Positions 9,400-19,142 are shown, numbered from the stretch's first letter. The stretch is DNA of 64,000 nt from Flavobacterium ajazii (GCF_010614725.1 NZ_JAAEHL010000002.1:124001-188000); one strand, 5' to 3'. The notes: generated by a model from the letters alone, not told the origin. Translations and numbers: made by a program.

Positions 9400-11864
9400 A
9401 ACCTCGCATTCAGTTTTATATTAAAAACCCTTGAAGTCATATAATTCGGAACTGCGTATTGATTTTTAGTATAAGCATCGCGCACCCATGTATTGGTGAT
9501 CGCATTTTGGTTATTGAAAAGATTGAATATTTCCAGTCCTAATGAAAACTCTTTAAAATTTTTCAGCCAGCCTGTCTTTAAATTCTGATTACTGCTGTCG
9601 ACAAAAACTTTTGCAAAACCAATATCTGCACGACGATAATCGTTCAGTCTGTTTTGATATAAATATGGATCTGAATAAGCCGGCGCACCACCAGGTAATC
9701 CTGTATTGTAAACTAAGTTTAAATATACTTTCACACTTGGAATATTAGGCATATAGTCCTGAAACAGCATTGCAAATTTTAAACGTTGGTCTGTTGGACG
9801 AGCGATATAACCTTTGTTTTCGTAGTTTTCTTCTGTTTTCAAATAACCAAAACTTACCCACGATTCTGTTCCCGGAACAAATTCTCCGTTTAATCTGAAA
9901 TCCAGTCCTTGTGCATACGCCTTGGCATTATTATCTGCTACATAACGAATTCGTACATTATCAATCGAATATATATTGACATCTGAAAGTGATTTATAAT
10001 AAAGTTCAGTGACCCATTTAAAAGGACGGTTCCACATTTTAAAATTATAATCATTACTCAAAACAACATGTACAGATTGCTGTGCCTTTACATTCGGATC
10101 AACATTACCATTCATATCCCTGAGCTCCCTATAAAATGGCGGCTGATGATACAATCCTCCTGAAAGCCTGAAAATCATATCCATATCCCAGTCCGGTTTT
10201 AAAGCAAATTGTACACGCGGACTAAAAACAGTCTGATTTTTACCTTCTACGTCTGCCCCTGAAACCTGCCAGCTTTGAAAACGAGCCCCAACAGTATACC
10301 AAAATTGACTAGAACCTAATTCTGTTTTATTATTCCATTGAGCATAACCTGAAAATCTGTTTATATCATTAAAATTAGTTGCACGAATATTTTGGTATGG
10401 CAAAAGTGGCCCTGTGTATGGTTCGTATGGCTGGTTATTTTTAGGGAGATCCAAAATAGGAGGATTTATCGAAAATCCGGCAGAATCAATCACCTCCCAC
10501 TCCACTACTCTGTCACGTATCGATTCTCTTGTAAATTTCAATCCGAATTCTAACTGGCTATTGTTTTTCCATTCTTTAAAACCTTTGAATTCGATATTTG
10601 CAATCAAAGCATCCAGATCATTTCGGGCGTGATTGAGCTGTGTACCGATACCTCTTGTAAAATCAACATTATCAGGATTCATATTTCCATCTTCATCTAC
10701 ATTTCCTAAACGGTATTGCGCCAAAATATCAAAATGTTCCTGCTCAATAGTATGAAATAAAGACCCAATCAATTTAAAAGTAAGAGTTGGCGAAGCTTTA
10801 TAAGTTGTTTTAATAGCTCCAAAATAAGTATCATACTGATCTTTTTCCTGTCCTTCATAATAAACCGCAAGTGCCATTGGCTGATCAATTGTCCCAAATG
10901 TTGTTTGTCTCGTTAAGGGCTGGTATAAATATTTATTTTGAGAAATATTTCCTAAAAAGCTTAATTGCCATTTTTGAGAAACATCATAATTAATATTCGT
11001 CTGAATATCTGCAAATGTTGGTGTATAATTAGTTTGTGTATCCTGACTGTTTACAAGCAAGCTATTATTACGATAGCGCACACCTGTTACAGCGGACCAT
11101 TTTTTGTTTTTAGAAACGGCATCAATAGCTAAACTTCCGCCAAGAAAACTAGCTTCAAGCACAGCTCCGAACTGAGTTGGTTTTCTGTAAGTAATATCTA
11201 AAACAGAAGATAATTTATCTCCAAATTTGGACTGAAAACCTCCGGCTGAGAAATCTACATTCTGCACCAAATCAGTATTTGTAAAACTCAGTCCTTCCTG
11301 TTGTCCTGAACGAATTAAAAACGGACGATACACTTCGATTTCGTTTACATAAACCAAATTTTCATCATAATTACCTCCCCGAACTGCATATTGGGTACTT
11401 AGTTCGTTATTCGAATTTACCCCCGGCAATGTTTTCAGCACATTTTCTATCCCTGCATTTGCTCCGGGTATTTTTTTTATAGTAGACTGATCAATAACCG
11501 TAATTCCCTGAACCCGTTTTTTATTTTTTGAAGAAACAAAAACCTCGCCCATTTGCTCTTCCGAATTGTTCATTACAGGATTAAAAACAAAAGTTTCATA
11601 AGGCTTCAGATTTACTGTCAGCGTTATCATTTTTAAAGAAATGTGCGTAAAAATCAAAGCTACTTTTTTGTTTGATGGCACAAAAATCTGAAAATGACCT
11701 TTAGCATCAGATTTCGTGGTTTTATCACCTGCCGAAATATTAACATCTGCAACAGGATGATTTTCACTATCTAAAATAAACCCTTTAACACGGGCACTTT
11801 GAGCAGAAACGGCACAGCCAGTCCATAAAAAAAGAAAAACAATTATTAACTTAAAATGATTCAA
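9396..11864 (-). CDS. TonB-dependent outer-membrane receptor with carboxypeptidase-regulatory N-terminal domain
   Basis: 822 residues. A signal peptide (MNHFKLIIVFLFLWTGCAVSAQ) is followed by a CarboxypepD_reg-like domain (about 24-105), a plug domain (about 118-225, with GANAGIENVLKTLPGVNSNN and YAVRGGNYDEN) and a long beta-barrel. It should import a ligand across the outer membrane using TonB energy. It is not SusC-type and has no SusD partner. It lies 11 bases after the start-proximal M23 peptidase gene and overlaps the downstream small membrane protein gene by four bases. The substrate is unknown. Confidence 0.9.
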   Translation of the reverse strand: MNHFKLIIVFLFLWTGCAVSAQSARVKGFILDSENHPVADVNISAGDKTTKSDAKGHFQIFVPSNKKVALIFTHISLKMITLTVNLKPYETFVFNPVMNNSEEQMGEVFVSSKNKKRVQGITVIDQSTIKKIPGANAGIENVLKTLPGVNSNNELSTQYAVRGGNYDENLVYVNEIEVYRPFLIRSGQQEGLSFTNTDLVQNVDFSAGGFQSKFGDKLSSVLDITYRKPTQFGAVLEASFLGGSLAIDAVSKNKKWSAVTGVRYRNNSLLVNSQDTQTNYTPTFADIQTNINYDVSQKWQLSFLGNISQNKYLYQPLTRQTTFGTIDQPMALAVYYEGQEKDQYDTYFGAIKTTYKASPTLTFKLIGSLFHTIEQEHFDILAQYRLGNVDEDGNMNPDNVDFTRGIGTQLNHARNDLDALIANIEFKGFKEWKNNSQLEFGLKFTRESIRDRVVEWEVIDSAGFSINPPILDLPKNNQPYEPYTGPLLPYQNIRATNFNDINRFSGYAQWNNKTELGSSQFWYTVGARFQSWQVSGADVEGKNQTVFSPRVQFALKPDWDMDMIFRLSGGLYHQPPFYRELRDMNGNVDPNVKAQQSVHVVLSNDYNFKMWNRPFKWVTELYYKSLSDVNIYSIDNVRIRYVADNNAKAYAQGLDFRLNGEFVPGTESWVSFGYLKTEENYENKGYIARPTDQRLKFAMLFQDYMPNIPSVKVYLNLVYNTGLPGGAPAYSDPYLYQNRLNDYRRADIGFAKVFVDSSNQNLKTGWLKNFKEFSLGLEIFNLFNNQNAITNTWVRDAYTKNQYAVPNYMTSRVFNIKLNARL

Positions 11865-11875
11865 AGGTTTAGATT

Positions 11876-13570
11876 TTATTTTTGTTGACTTCTAAAAAAA
11901 CGTGTTTCAAAGATAGCAGAATTCCCCACATTATCAACTACTTCAATTTTTAAATCGTTTGCTCCTTCTGCGACTATGTTATCATCAAAATTGTGTGTTA
12001 TTTTTCTAGTTTTGTTATCATATTCAAACAAAATCCAGTTTCCGTTCAGATATCCGTTGTATGATTTGATTCCGGACAATGCGTCACCTATCGTAAACTG
12101 AATGTTTTTAACACCGCTAATCCATTTATCCTGAATTGGCTTAGCTATTTTTATAACCGGAGCTATCGTATCTAAAACCAAACCGTATTGCCCTAATGTT
12201 TTTGACTTTGCTGTAAAAATATTATCCTTTCTCGTAGTTGCATTATAACTCCTATTGTTTCCGCTTATTCTTCCAATAAAAAGTTTATCCCTTAAAGTTT
12301 CAGAATAAGTACTGTCTTTTATAGTAATAGTAAAATTAGAATGCACCGGAACAACATCTTCATGAATATAAATCCGATTGTTTTTTACATCAAAATTCAA
12401 ATTAAAATCTTCATAGAAAGTGCCCGCAGGAAAGAAAACAGACATATTATCTTTTTCAAAATTCGAGTCCTTATTGTATCGAATGAAATATTTCCCGGCT
12501 GCAGGTTCTGCATTTATAACCGGTACCTCCGAATCATATTCAACAGGAACAGTAACCGAACATAAATTTCCAAAATAATCAGAAACATCAATTTTGTAAG
12601 TTGAAGCCAAATTAGGTTCAACGGGAATTAATCCATTAAGAGAGTCTGCTTTTATAATACTCAGCGCAAACGGAGTTTTCATAAATAACTTTTGCACGCG
12701 TTGTCCCGTTTTTTTATATTTCGGATAATCAATAAAAGCATTAATAAAACGCATTTCATCAAAAGAATACGTATTAAACTGATAATTATAATTTTGATTT
12801 CCGTTTAAAAAAGTACTTACATTAAAGACACCATTTTTATTAAACGAAACATCATCGGTATCAACAGCATTTATCCCAAAACCTATTCGTCCATTGGCTT
12901 TTACTTTACCTGCTAAATAAGTTCCGTCCTTTTGAAGCGAAAGATTAAGTAATAAAGGCTGTTTGGATTGATTTACCGTTGTATTATCCATTGGATATAC
13001 AAATAAGCTCGAAATCGTTGGTTTTTTAGTATCCTTTATATTCTGATCAAATCCAAAAAACATAGGATTTATAACAAATTCTGTTTTTGTATCACGAAAT
13101 TCAAAATGCAGATGCGGTCCTTCAGAAGAGCCTGTATTCCCCGAAAGCGCGATTATTTGACCTTTGGTTACAGGAAGTTCGTCTGGTTTTGGAAACATTT
13201 CGATTTCAAAAGACTTTTCCTTATAATGTGTTTTGTGAATATAATCCTGAATTGGTCCGACTGCAGTTTGTAAATGTCCGTAAACTGTAGTGTAACCATT
13301 GGGATGCGTGATATAAATACATTTTCCGTTTCCAAAAGTCGAAATTTTTATTCTGGACACATATCCATCTGCAACAGCATACACATTTAACCCCTCCCTT
13401 TGATTTGTTTTCAAATCAAATCCGGCATGAAAATGATTAGGCCTCAATTCTCCAAAATTCCCTGATAACTGCATCGGAATATCAAGTGGTGGGCGAAAAT
13501 AATCCTTTGGATGTTGGGTCTGAGCAAAAATAAAATTGCAAAAAAATAAAAAAAACGCAGAAAATTTCAT
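11876..13570 (-). CDS. M23-family metallopeptidase (LytM-like), secreted
   Basis: The longest frame begins at 13696, but the ATG at 13570 gives a clean signal peptide (MKFSAFFLFFCNFIFAQ), so this start is preferred (564 residues). The M23 domain spans about 35-180, with zinc ligands in HFHAGFD and in the HLH of GPHLHFEF, so the site looks intact. The remaining roughly 380 residues are beta-rich and unassigned, with FDDNIVAEGANDL-type Ig-like strands near the C-terminus. It probably cuts peptidoglycan peptide cross-links in the periplasm. It is the first gene of the minus-strand envelope operon and is divergent from the zap genes. Confidence 0.88.
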   Translation of the reverse strand: MKFSAFFLFFCNFIFAQTQHPKDYFRPPLDIPMQLSGNFGELRPNHFHAGFDLKTNQREGLNVYAVADGYVSRIKISTFGNGKCIYITHPNGYTTVYGHLQTAVGPIQDYIHKTHYKEKSFEIEMFPKPDELPVTKGQIIALSGNTGSSEGPHLHFEFRDTKTEFVINPMFFGFDQNIKDTKKPTISSLFVYPMDNTTVNQSKQPLLLNLSLQKDGTYLAGKVKANGRIGFGINAVDTDDVSFNKNGVFNVSTFLNGNQNYNYQFNTYSFDEMRFINAFIDYPKYKKTGQRVQKLFMKTPFALSIIKADSLNGLIPVEPNLASTYKIDVSDYFGNLCSVTVPVEYDSEVPVINAEPAAGKYFIRYNKDSNFEKDNMSVFFPAGTFYEDFNLNFDVKNNRIYIHEDVVPVHSNFTITIKDSTYSETLRDKLFIGRISGNNRSYNATTRKDNIFTAKSKTLGQYGLVLDTIAPVIKIAKPIQDKWISGVKNIQFTIGDALSGIKSYNGYLNGNWILFEYDNKTRKITHNFDDNIVAEGANDLKIEVVDNVGNSAIFETRFFRSQQK

Positions 13571-13690
13571 AGGTAACATTTTTGCTAAGATAAAAATTAA
13601 GGAGGGAAAACCGAAGATAAAACTGTAAAAATACAATTCACTGAATTTCATTAATTTGCTTATTTTTAATGCAAAAAAATCGATAAAAAA

Positions 13691-13720
13691 TTGCATTAAT
13701 AAAAAGGAATACTAACTTTG
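13691..13720 (+). promoter_or_regulatory. Promoter of the zap operon
   Basis: TTG at 13691-13693, a 19-base spacer and TAACTTTG at 13713-13720: a textbook Bacteroidota promoter 28 bases before the ATG. Confidence 0.7.
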
Positions 13721-13748
13721 TAGGATTAAGTAATGAATAGGATTTATA

Positions 13749-14039
13749 ATGAGTGTAATTGCTGAAATAATTGATACTCTTGAATATAAAGTCGAAAAGC
13801 TTTTTGCGAAATCAAAAGCTTTAGAAAAAAACAATCAGGATTTACGATTAGAATTAAACAAAGCAGCGCAAATTATCCAGAAACAATCTGAAGAAATTGA
13901 AGCTTTGAAGAAGCAATATGAAACACTTAAGATAGCCAATTCGTTGCTTGGCAGCGACAATAACAAGAGAGAGACAAAGCTTAAAATAAATTCATTAATT
14001 CGCGAAATTGATTACTGTATTACACAATTATCAGATTAG
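13749..14039 (+). CDS. Small coiled-coil protein upstream of zapA
   Basis: 96 residues, almost entirely a predicted coiled coil (heptad-rich LEYKVEKLFAKSKALEKNNQ through about 65), then a short conserved tail with INSLIREIDYCITQLSD. It has no signal or membrane segment. The gene lies 5 bases upstream of zapA under a shared promoter. The size and coiled-coil nature resemble ZapB, the ZapA-binding division factor, but homology cannot be asserted by eye. A role at the Z-ring is inferred from context. Confidence 0.75.
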   Translation: MSVIAEIIDTLEYKVEKLFAKSKALEKNNQDLRLELNKAAQIIQKQSEEIEALKKQYETLKIANSLLGSDNNKRETKLKINSLIREIDYCITQLSD

Positions 14040-14044
14040 TAAAT

Positions 14045-14338
14045 ATGGACGGAAAGCTTAAAATTAAAATATCAGTTGCAGACCGGGTTTATCCGTTAAC
14101 GGTTGACCCTGCTCAGGAAGAAGGACTTAGAAGCGCTTCTAAAAAAATTGATGCTATGATTAAGCAATTCGAAGAAAATTACGCCGTTCGCGACAAACAA
14201 GATGTATTGGCTATGTGTGCACTGCAATTTGCATCGCAGGTAGAACAAAAACAAATTGATTATACTAATGATGATCAGGAAATCATCAAAAGAATTAAAA
14301 AATTAAATTTGCTTTTAGATCAATATCTCGAAAATTAA
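14045..14338 (+). CDS. zapA: Cell division protein ZapA
   Basis: 97 residues, normal length for ZapA, a cytoplasmic protein that bundles FtsZ filaments at mid-cell. The N-terminal KIKISVADRVYPLTVDPAQE and the following EEGLRSASKKIDAMIKQFEE match the ZapA globular domain; the C-terminal half is a coiled coil for dimerization. It follows the coiled-coil gene by 5 bases and is followed by 6S RNA and rny, an order common in Flavobacteria. Confidence 0.9.
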   Translation: MDGKLKIKISVADRVYPLTVDPAQEEGLRSASKKIDAMIKQFEENYAVRDKQDVLAMCALQFASQVEQKQIDYTNDDQEIIKRIKKLNLLLDQYLEN

Positions 14339-14362
14339 ACGTTCTTTACATAAACTAAGATA

Positions 14363-14527
14363 CTGCCTACATTAGTTCACATTTGGTAAACTCAACACTA
14401 ACAAATTAGAATGAGCAAATCGTCGCTACTATAGTATGCCCTCCTTTTGGCTGGGAAACTTGAACAGTGAGTTAGCTCAAAACTTGTCTTTACGAGTTTA
14501 TACAAGCAATTAATGTAGGCTTTTTTT
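14363..14527 (+). ncRNA. ssrS: 6S RNA (Flavobacteria type)
   Basis: A terminal helix forms between GCCTACATTAGT (14365-14376) and ATTAATGTAGGC (near 14509-14520), followed by a T7 tract. Inner pairings GTAAACTC/GAGTTTAT and TGAGC/GCTCA give the long interrupted rod and central bubble expected of 6S RNA, which mimics an open promoter and binds RNA polymerase. The position between zapA and rny is where the flavobacterial 6S class (6S-Flavo) is usually found. The family call rests on fold and position; no covariance search was run. The 5' end is approximate. Confidence 0.75.
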
Positions 14528-14547
14528 ATATATAAACCCTAACAAAC

Positions 14548-16107
14548 ATGGACATCATAACAATCATCATTGGTATTGTAGGTATTGCAGCAGGTTTTGC
14601 AATAGCTAAAATTATCGAGAAAAGTAATATTTCTAACCTAATCAAAAACGCTAAAAAAGAAGCCGCTTCAATTTTAAAAGATGCTAATTTAGAAGCTGAA
14701 AATATTAAAAAAGATAAAATTCTTCAGGCAAAAGAAAAATTCATAGAATTAAAATCCGAACACGAACAGGTTATTTTGGCAAGAGACAAAAAAGTCGCTG
14801 AAGTAGAAAAAAGAGTACGTGATAAAGAATCTCAGGTTTCGAATGAACTTTCGAAAGCTAAAAAAGTTAATGATGAATTTGAAGCTAAAACAGCTGAATA
14901 CAACAACAAAATTGAATCTTTAGACAAAAAACAGGCTGAAGTAGACAAACTGCACAAAAGCCAGTTACAACAGCTTGAAGTAATTTCTGGTCTTTCTGCA
15001 GAAGAAGCAAAAGAACAATTAGTTGAAGGCTTAAAGGCTGAAGCTAAAACAAAAGCGATGTCTCAAATTCAGGAAACTATTGAAGAGGCAAAACTTACTG
15101 CTCAGCAAGAAGCTAAAAAAATCATTATCAATACAATTCAAAGAGTTGGAACTGAGGAAGCGGTTGAAAACTGTGTTTCTGTTTTCAACATTGAATCTGA
15201 TGATGTAAAAGGTAGAATTATTGGCCGTGAGGGACGTAACATCAGAGCTTTAGAAGCTGCAACAGGAGTAGAAATTATTGTTGACGACACCCCTGAAGCC
15301 ATCATCCTTTCTTGTTTTGACCCGGTTCGTAGAGAAATTGCCCGTTTGTCTTTACACAAATTAGTAACTGACGGACGTATTCACCCTGCGAGAATTGAAG
15401 AAGTTGTTGCTAAAACTGCTAAACAAATTGATGACGAAATTATCGAAGTTGGAAAACGTACTGTAATCGACTTAGGAATCCACGGTTTACATCCAGAATT
15501 AATTAAAGTTGTGGGTAGAATGAAATACCGTTCTTCTTACGGACAAAACTTATTACAGCACTCCAGAGAAGTTTCTAAACTTTGTGGTATCATGGCTGCA
15601 GAATTAGGCTTAAATGTAAAATTAGCAAAAAGAGCAGGTTTGCTTCACGATATTGGTAAAGTTCCGGATACTGAAAGCGATTTACCTCACGCTTTATTAG
15701 GTATGCAATGGGCTGAGAAATACGGTGAAAAAGAAGAAGTTTGCAATGCTATTGGAGCACACCATGATGAAATTGAAATGAAATCATTATTATCTCCAAT
15801 TATTCAGGTTTGTGATGCGATTTCAGGTGCAAGACCAGGTGCAAGACGTCAGGTTTTAGATTCATACATTCAGCGATTGAAAGATCTGGAAGATGTGGCT
15901 TACGGATTCAGCGGTGTTAAAAATGCTTATGCCATTCAGGCTGGTAGAGAACTTCGTGTAATTGTAGAGAGCGAAAAAGTTTCTGATGAAAATGCAGCCA
16001 ATCTGTCTTTCGAAATTTCACAAAAAATCCAAACCGAAATGACTTATCCGGGGCAGGTAAAAGTGACCGTTATCCGCGAAACCAGAGCAGTAAATATTGC
16101 TAAATAA
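14548..16107 (+). CDS. rny: Ribonuclease Y
   Basis: 519 residues, full length. An N-terminal membrane helix (about 2-22) anchors the protein and is followed by a long charged coiled coil (about 30-190). The KH domain includes [12 protein letters not shown] (about 221-232). The HD domain carries the metal pair in LLHDIGK (about 370-376) and further His/Asp residues in IGAHHDEIE. RNase Y is an endoribonuclease that initiates mRNA decay at the inner membrane. It is a single-gene unit downstream of 6S RNA and is followed by a terminator. Confidence 0.96.
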   Translation: MDIITIIIGIVGIAAGFAIAKIIEKSNISNLIKNAKKEAASILKDANLEAENIKKDKILQAKEKFIELKSEHEQVILARDKKVAEVEKRVRDKESQVSNELSKAKKVNDEFEAKTAEYNNKIESLDKKQAEVDKLHKSQLQQLEVISGLSAEEAKEQLVEGLKAEAKTKAMSQIQETIEEAKLTAQQEAKKIIINTIQRVGTEEAVENCVSVFNIESDDVKGRIIGREGRNIRALEAATGVEIIVDDTPEAIILSCFDPVRREIARLSLHKLVTDGRIHPARIEEVVAKTAKQIDDEIIEVGKRTVIDLGIHGLHPELIKVVGRMKYRSSYGQNLLQHSREVSKLCGIMAAELGLNVKLAKRAGLLHDIGKVPDTESDLPHALLGMQWAEKYGEKEEVCNAIGAHHDEIEMKSLLSPIIQVCDAISGARPGARRQVLDSYIQRLKDLEDVAYGFSGVKNAYAIQAGRELRVIVESEKVSDENAANLSFEISQKIQTEMTYPGQVKVTVIRETRAVNIAK

Positions 16108-16127
16108 GTTTCTCAAAATATTTTCAT

Positions 16128-16161
16128 AAAAAAACTTCTCAGTAACGGGAAGTTTTTTTTT
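16128..16161 (+). terminator. Terminator between rny and xerD
   Basis: Stem AAAACTTC / GAAGTTTT with extra C-G pairing in the loop and a run of eight Ts. It lies between two convergent genes and may work in both directions. Confidence 0.8.
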
Positions 16162-16181
16162 ATTTCTGATTTTACCTAAAG

Positions 16182-17084
16182 CTATCGCCTTGGATGAAAA
16201 CTATGCATTACTTCTTTCAGAAAGCTTCTATCCAGATGAACATAGATTTCGGTAGTTGTTATCGATTCATGCCCAAGCATTAACTGAATAGATCGTAAAT
16301 CGGCACCATTTTCTAATAAATGTGTAGCAAAAGAATGTCGCAAAGTATGTGGACTAATATTTTTATGTAAACCCGTTTTTACCGCTAAATCTTTAATAAT
16401 AGTAAAAATCATAGCCCGGGTCAACTGATTTCCTCTACGGTTTAAAAACAAGGTATCTTCGTGCCCTTTTTTGACATTCAAATGAGTCCGTACATCCTTG
16501 CGATAAATTTCAATATACTTTTGAGTTAAATCGCCAATCGGAACAAAACGCTCTTTGTTACCTTTTCCGGTAATCTTAATAAAACCTTCCTCAAAAAACA
16601 GGTCTGAAATTTTTAAAGAAACCAATTCAGAAACCCGAAGCCCACAGCCGTACAAAGTTTCAAGCATTGCCTTGTTTCTTTCCCCTTCATTTGAACTTAA
16701 ATCTATAGCAGCTATCAAATTATCAATTTCTTCAACCGATAGCGTATCGGGAAGCTTACGACCTGTTTTTGGCGTTTCAATCAATTCCATCGGATTATCT
16801 GTCCGGTAATCTTCAAAAACCAGATAATTAAAAAAGCTTTTTAAACCTGAAATAATTCTCGCCTGAGAACGTGGATTAACTTCTTTTGAAACTGAATAAA
16901 TAAACTGCTGAACAGTTTCATCTGAAATTTTTATCGGAGAAATATCTATTTTATTTGTCTCTAAAAAAAGACATAACCGCTCAATATCAAAGCTGTAATT
17001 CTCGATTGTATTTTTAGACAGACCACGCTCAATTCGTAAATACGACTGATAATCTTTTATGTAAGTACTCCATTTCATATACAC
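16182..17084 (-). CDS. xerD: Site-specific tyrosine recombinase XerD
   Basis: 300 residues, the normal size of XerC/D. The N-terminal SAM-like core-binding domain spans about 3-90. The catalytic domain shows Arg150 (GCGLRVSEL), Lys174 (TGKGNKERF), His246 and Arg249 (HTLRH), His272 (LGHES) and the nucleophile Tyr281 (EIYVHLD), so the active site is complete. It resolves chromosome dimers at dif during division. The start could be Met1 or Met3; both are plausible. It is an isolated gene with no phage genes nearby, so a chromosomal Xer role is favoured over an integrase. Confidence 0.92.
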   Translation of the reverse strand: MYMKWSTYIKDYQSYLRIERGLSKNTIENYSFDIERLCLFLETNKIDISPIKISDETVQQFIYSVSKEVNPRSQARIISGLKSFFNYLVFEDYRTDNPMELIETPKTGRKLPDTLSVEEIDNLIAAIDLSSNEGERNKAMLETLYGCGLRVSELVSLKISDLFFEEGFIKITGKGNKERFVPIGDLTQKYIEIYRKDVRTHLNVKKGHEDTLFLNRRGNQLTRAMIFTIIKDLAVKTGLHKNISPHTLRHSFATHLLENGADLRSIQLMLGHESITTTEIYVHLDRSFLKEVMHSFHPRR

Positions 17085-17110
17085 AAAGTAACATATTTTT
17101 GGAGCATAAA

Positions 17111-17138
17111 AAAACCTTCCCGATTAAGAGAAGGTTTT
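17111..17138 (-). terminator. Terminator of the 17158-17664 barrel gene
   Basis: AAAACCTTC..GAAGGTTTT hairpin with A and T tracts on both flanks, located directly past the stop of the minus-strand barrel gene and just upstream of xerD. Confidence 0.8.
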
Positions 17139-17157
17139 AAAAAAACATTTTTTTTTA

Positions 17158-17664
17158 TTAGAAGTGTAAAGCAAATCCAACATTAAATTGAAGAAAGCTT
17201 TCAGCAATTTTATCATCAGTAGTAAAATTGTAACGTAGACCTGGCTCAACAGAAACATTTGGTCCTAAAAAGATAGCATATCCACCTTGTAAACCTACAA
17301 AAGAAGGATTATCATCAGCATCTTTAATACTAACTCCTGTATAAGAAAGTTCAACTGGGATTTTGTTTACAACATAGTACTTTGCTCCAATCTTGTATGA
17401 AAAGATACTACTATCAAAACCATCATCTCCATATCCTAAACCAAGTTTAACCGCTAAATTGTTAGCTACGAAGTATCCACCTTCAGCTCCGATATTCCAA
17501 GCTGTATCACCATCTGTTGATGTCAAAGAGAACGCAGTGTTTCCTGTTCCAGCACCAAATGCAGTGTTAGCTTCAATTAACCATTTTCCTTTTGCTGTTT
17601 GTTCTTGTGCATTAGCAAATCCAAATGCCATAACTGCGATTGCAGATAAAATAATTTTTTTCAT
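17158..17664 (-). CDS. Small outer-membrane beta-barrel protein
   Basis: 168 residues. The signal peptide MKKIILSAIAVMAFGFANAQ is followed by alternating amphipathic strands ending in FLQFNVGFALHF, a C-terminal aromatic typical of outer-membrane barrels recognised by BAM. It is probably an eight-strand OmpX/OmpW-like barrel. The function is unknown. It is divergent from a second barrel gene at 18012, with a 347-base shared upstream region, and has its own TAnnTTTG promoter. Confidence 0.82.
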   Translation of the reverse strand: MKKIILSAIAVMAFGFANAQEQTAKGKWLIEANTAFGAGTGNTAFSLTSTDGDTAWNIGAEGGYFVANNLAVKLGLGYGDDGFDSSIFSYKIGAKYYVVNKIPVELSYTGVSIKDADDNPSFVGLQGGYAIFLGPNVSVEPGLRYNFTTDDKIAESFLQFNVGFALHF

Positions 17665-17697
17665 TTTTTTGATAAATTAATAGATTATTTAGTAGGG

Positions 17698-17730
17698 CAA
17701 ATCTATAGAATTTAACATTAACAAACCAAA
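17698..17730 (-). promoter_or_regulatory. Promoter of the small barrel gene
   Basis: Minus strand TTTG (complement of 17727-17730), a 21-base spacer and TAGATTTG (complement of 17698-17705). The rest of the 17665-18011 gap is very AT-rich (runs of A and T) and holds no gene. Confidence 0.55.
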
Positions 17731-18011
17731 TTAGAACAACAAAATAATTAACAGCATACATTGTAAAAATCCTGTTAAAAAAATCAAAAATCTAAATATC
17801 AAACAATTACATTTTCAAATATCACTAAAAACCGTTAGACAAAAAAAATATTAATTATTAGTAAAATTCTTTCTTATTAATTAAAAACGACTATTTTTCA
17901 TTCATTTTTTAATCAAATGGAAATATTATAACATCAAAAACAATAATTATAAAAAGACAGAGTTTTATTTTTTGTTATTTAGCAATTAATTAAATCTTAA
18001 AAATTAACATT

Positions 18012-18572
18012 ATGAAAAAAATAATTTTAGCTACGGCTTTATTCATTGCCACATCAGCATCAATTCAGGCACAGTTATTAAAAATCGGAGTTAAAGCAGG
18101 GGTAAACCTTGCAAACCAAACAGGGGATGCTAGTTTTGATGGAATAGATTACAGCAAAGATGGAATAACCAGTTATCACGCTGGTTTAGTGGCAGAAGTT
18201 AAACTACTAGAAAAATTTTCTATTCAGCCCGAACTTTTATATTCTACACAAGGTGCAACTTATAAAAATGCTGCAGAGGAGTTTAAAAACGAATTAGGTT
18301 ACTTATCTATTCCTGTAATGGCTAAATTTTATTTAAGTGATTCCTTTAGTCTTGAACTTGGACCACAGGCATCCTTTTTATTAAATCAAAAAGATGATGT
18401 AGATTTTGAAGAGCCAGAAACTTTTGAGTTTGGTCTTAACGCCGGATTAGGTTTTAAAATCACTGAAAACATTTTCATTCAGGGCCGTTATGGTTTAGGA
18501 TTAACAGAAGCTTCAAAAGATGCAGATATAAAAAACTCAACCATACAGTTATCCGCTGGTTTTATGTTCTAA
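18012..18572 (+). CDS. Porin-family outer-membrane beta-barrel protein
   Basis: 186 residues. The signal peptide ends near SIQAQ (about 17-21). The mature part starts LLKIGVKAGVNLANQTGDAS, the hallmark of the PF13568-type outer-membrane beta-barrel family common in Bacteroidota, and contains SIQPELLYSTQGATYK and PVMAKFYLSDSFSLELGPQ. It ends in the aromatic residue of GFMF. The role is unknown; members are usually small barrels of eight strands. A terminator follows. Confidence 0.85.
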   Translation: MKKIILATALFIATSASIQAQLLKIGVKAGVNLANQTGDASFDGIDYSKDGITSYHAGLVAEVKLLEKFSIQPELLYSTQGATYKNAAEEFKNELGYLSIPVMAKFYLSDSFSLELGPQASFLLNQKDDVDFEEPETFEFGLNAGLGFKITENIFIQGRYGLGLTEASKDADIKNSTIQLSAGFMF

Positions 18573-18593
18573 AATATATCACATAGTTTTACA

Positions 18594-18627
18594 AAAACCG
18601 TTCTATTTATTTAGAGCGGTTTTTTTA
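18594..18627 (+). terminator. Terminator after the 18012 barrel gene
   Basis: AAACCGTTCT / AGAGCGGTTT stem (one G-T pair) followed by seven Ts. Confidence 0.8.
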
Positions 18628-18706
18628 TTTTTACAAAGTTCAATGGCAATTAGCAATATTAAAAATCCATTGCAATATCAAAATTCAATCCCAATATTAA
18701 ACATAT

Positions 18707-19120
18707 ATGAAAATCGCTATTATCAACGGACCCAATTTGAATCTATTAGGAAAACGTGAACCTGAAGTTTACGGAAGCCAGACTTTTGAAGATTATTTTG
18801 AGATCCTAAAACAAAAATTCCCAAACGTTGAGCTTTCCTATTATCAAAGTAACATCGAAGGTGAACTAATTGGAAAAATTCAGGAATATGGTTTTACATA
18901 CGACGGAATCATTTTGAATGCCGGTGCTTATACTCATACTTCAATTGGTCTGGGCGATGCGATGAAAGCCGTTACAACTCCGATTATTGAAGTACATATT
19001 TCAAATACTTATGCCCGTGAAAGCTTTAGACATCAATCCTATTTATCCGGAAATGCAAAAGGTGTCATTTTAGGTTTTGGGTTAAAAAGTTACGAGTTGG
19101 CCATTCAGTCCTTTTTGTAA
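18707..19120 (+). CDS. aroQ: Type II 3-dehydroquinate dehydratase
   Basis: 137 residues, slightly shorter than the usual 145-150 but complete. It converts 3-dehydroquinate to 3-dehydroshikimate in the shikimate pathway. Family residues are visible: NGPNLNLLGKREPEVYG with the flexible-loop Arg17 and catalytic Tyr22, Asn71 and His77 in NAGAYTHTS, His97 in EVHISN and Arg108. It is cytoplasmic and normally dodecameric. It is a single-gene unit flanked by a terminator upstream and a palindromic repeat downstream. Confidence 0.95.
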   Translation: MKIAIINGPNLNLLGKREPEVYGSQTFEDYFEILKQKFPNVELSYYQSNIEGELIGKIQEYGFTYDGIILNAGAYTHTSIGLGDAMKAVTTPIIEVHISNTYARESFRHQSYLSGNAKGVILGFGLKSYELAIQSFL

Positions 19121-19142
19121 ATAACGATTTAAATTAATATTC

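Noticed and set aside
13571..13696. Longer M23 peptidase start at 13696
   Set aside because: Would put 42 residues before a clean signal peptide and extend towards the divergent zap promoter; the ATG at 13570 is better.
16182..17084. XerD as a mobile-element integrase
   Set aside because: Full-length chromosomal Xer layout, no phage or conjugation genes nearby, housekeeping neighbours.
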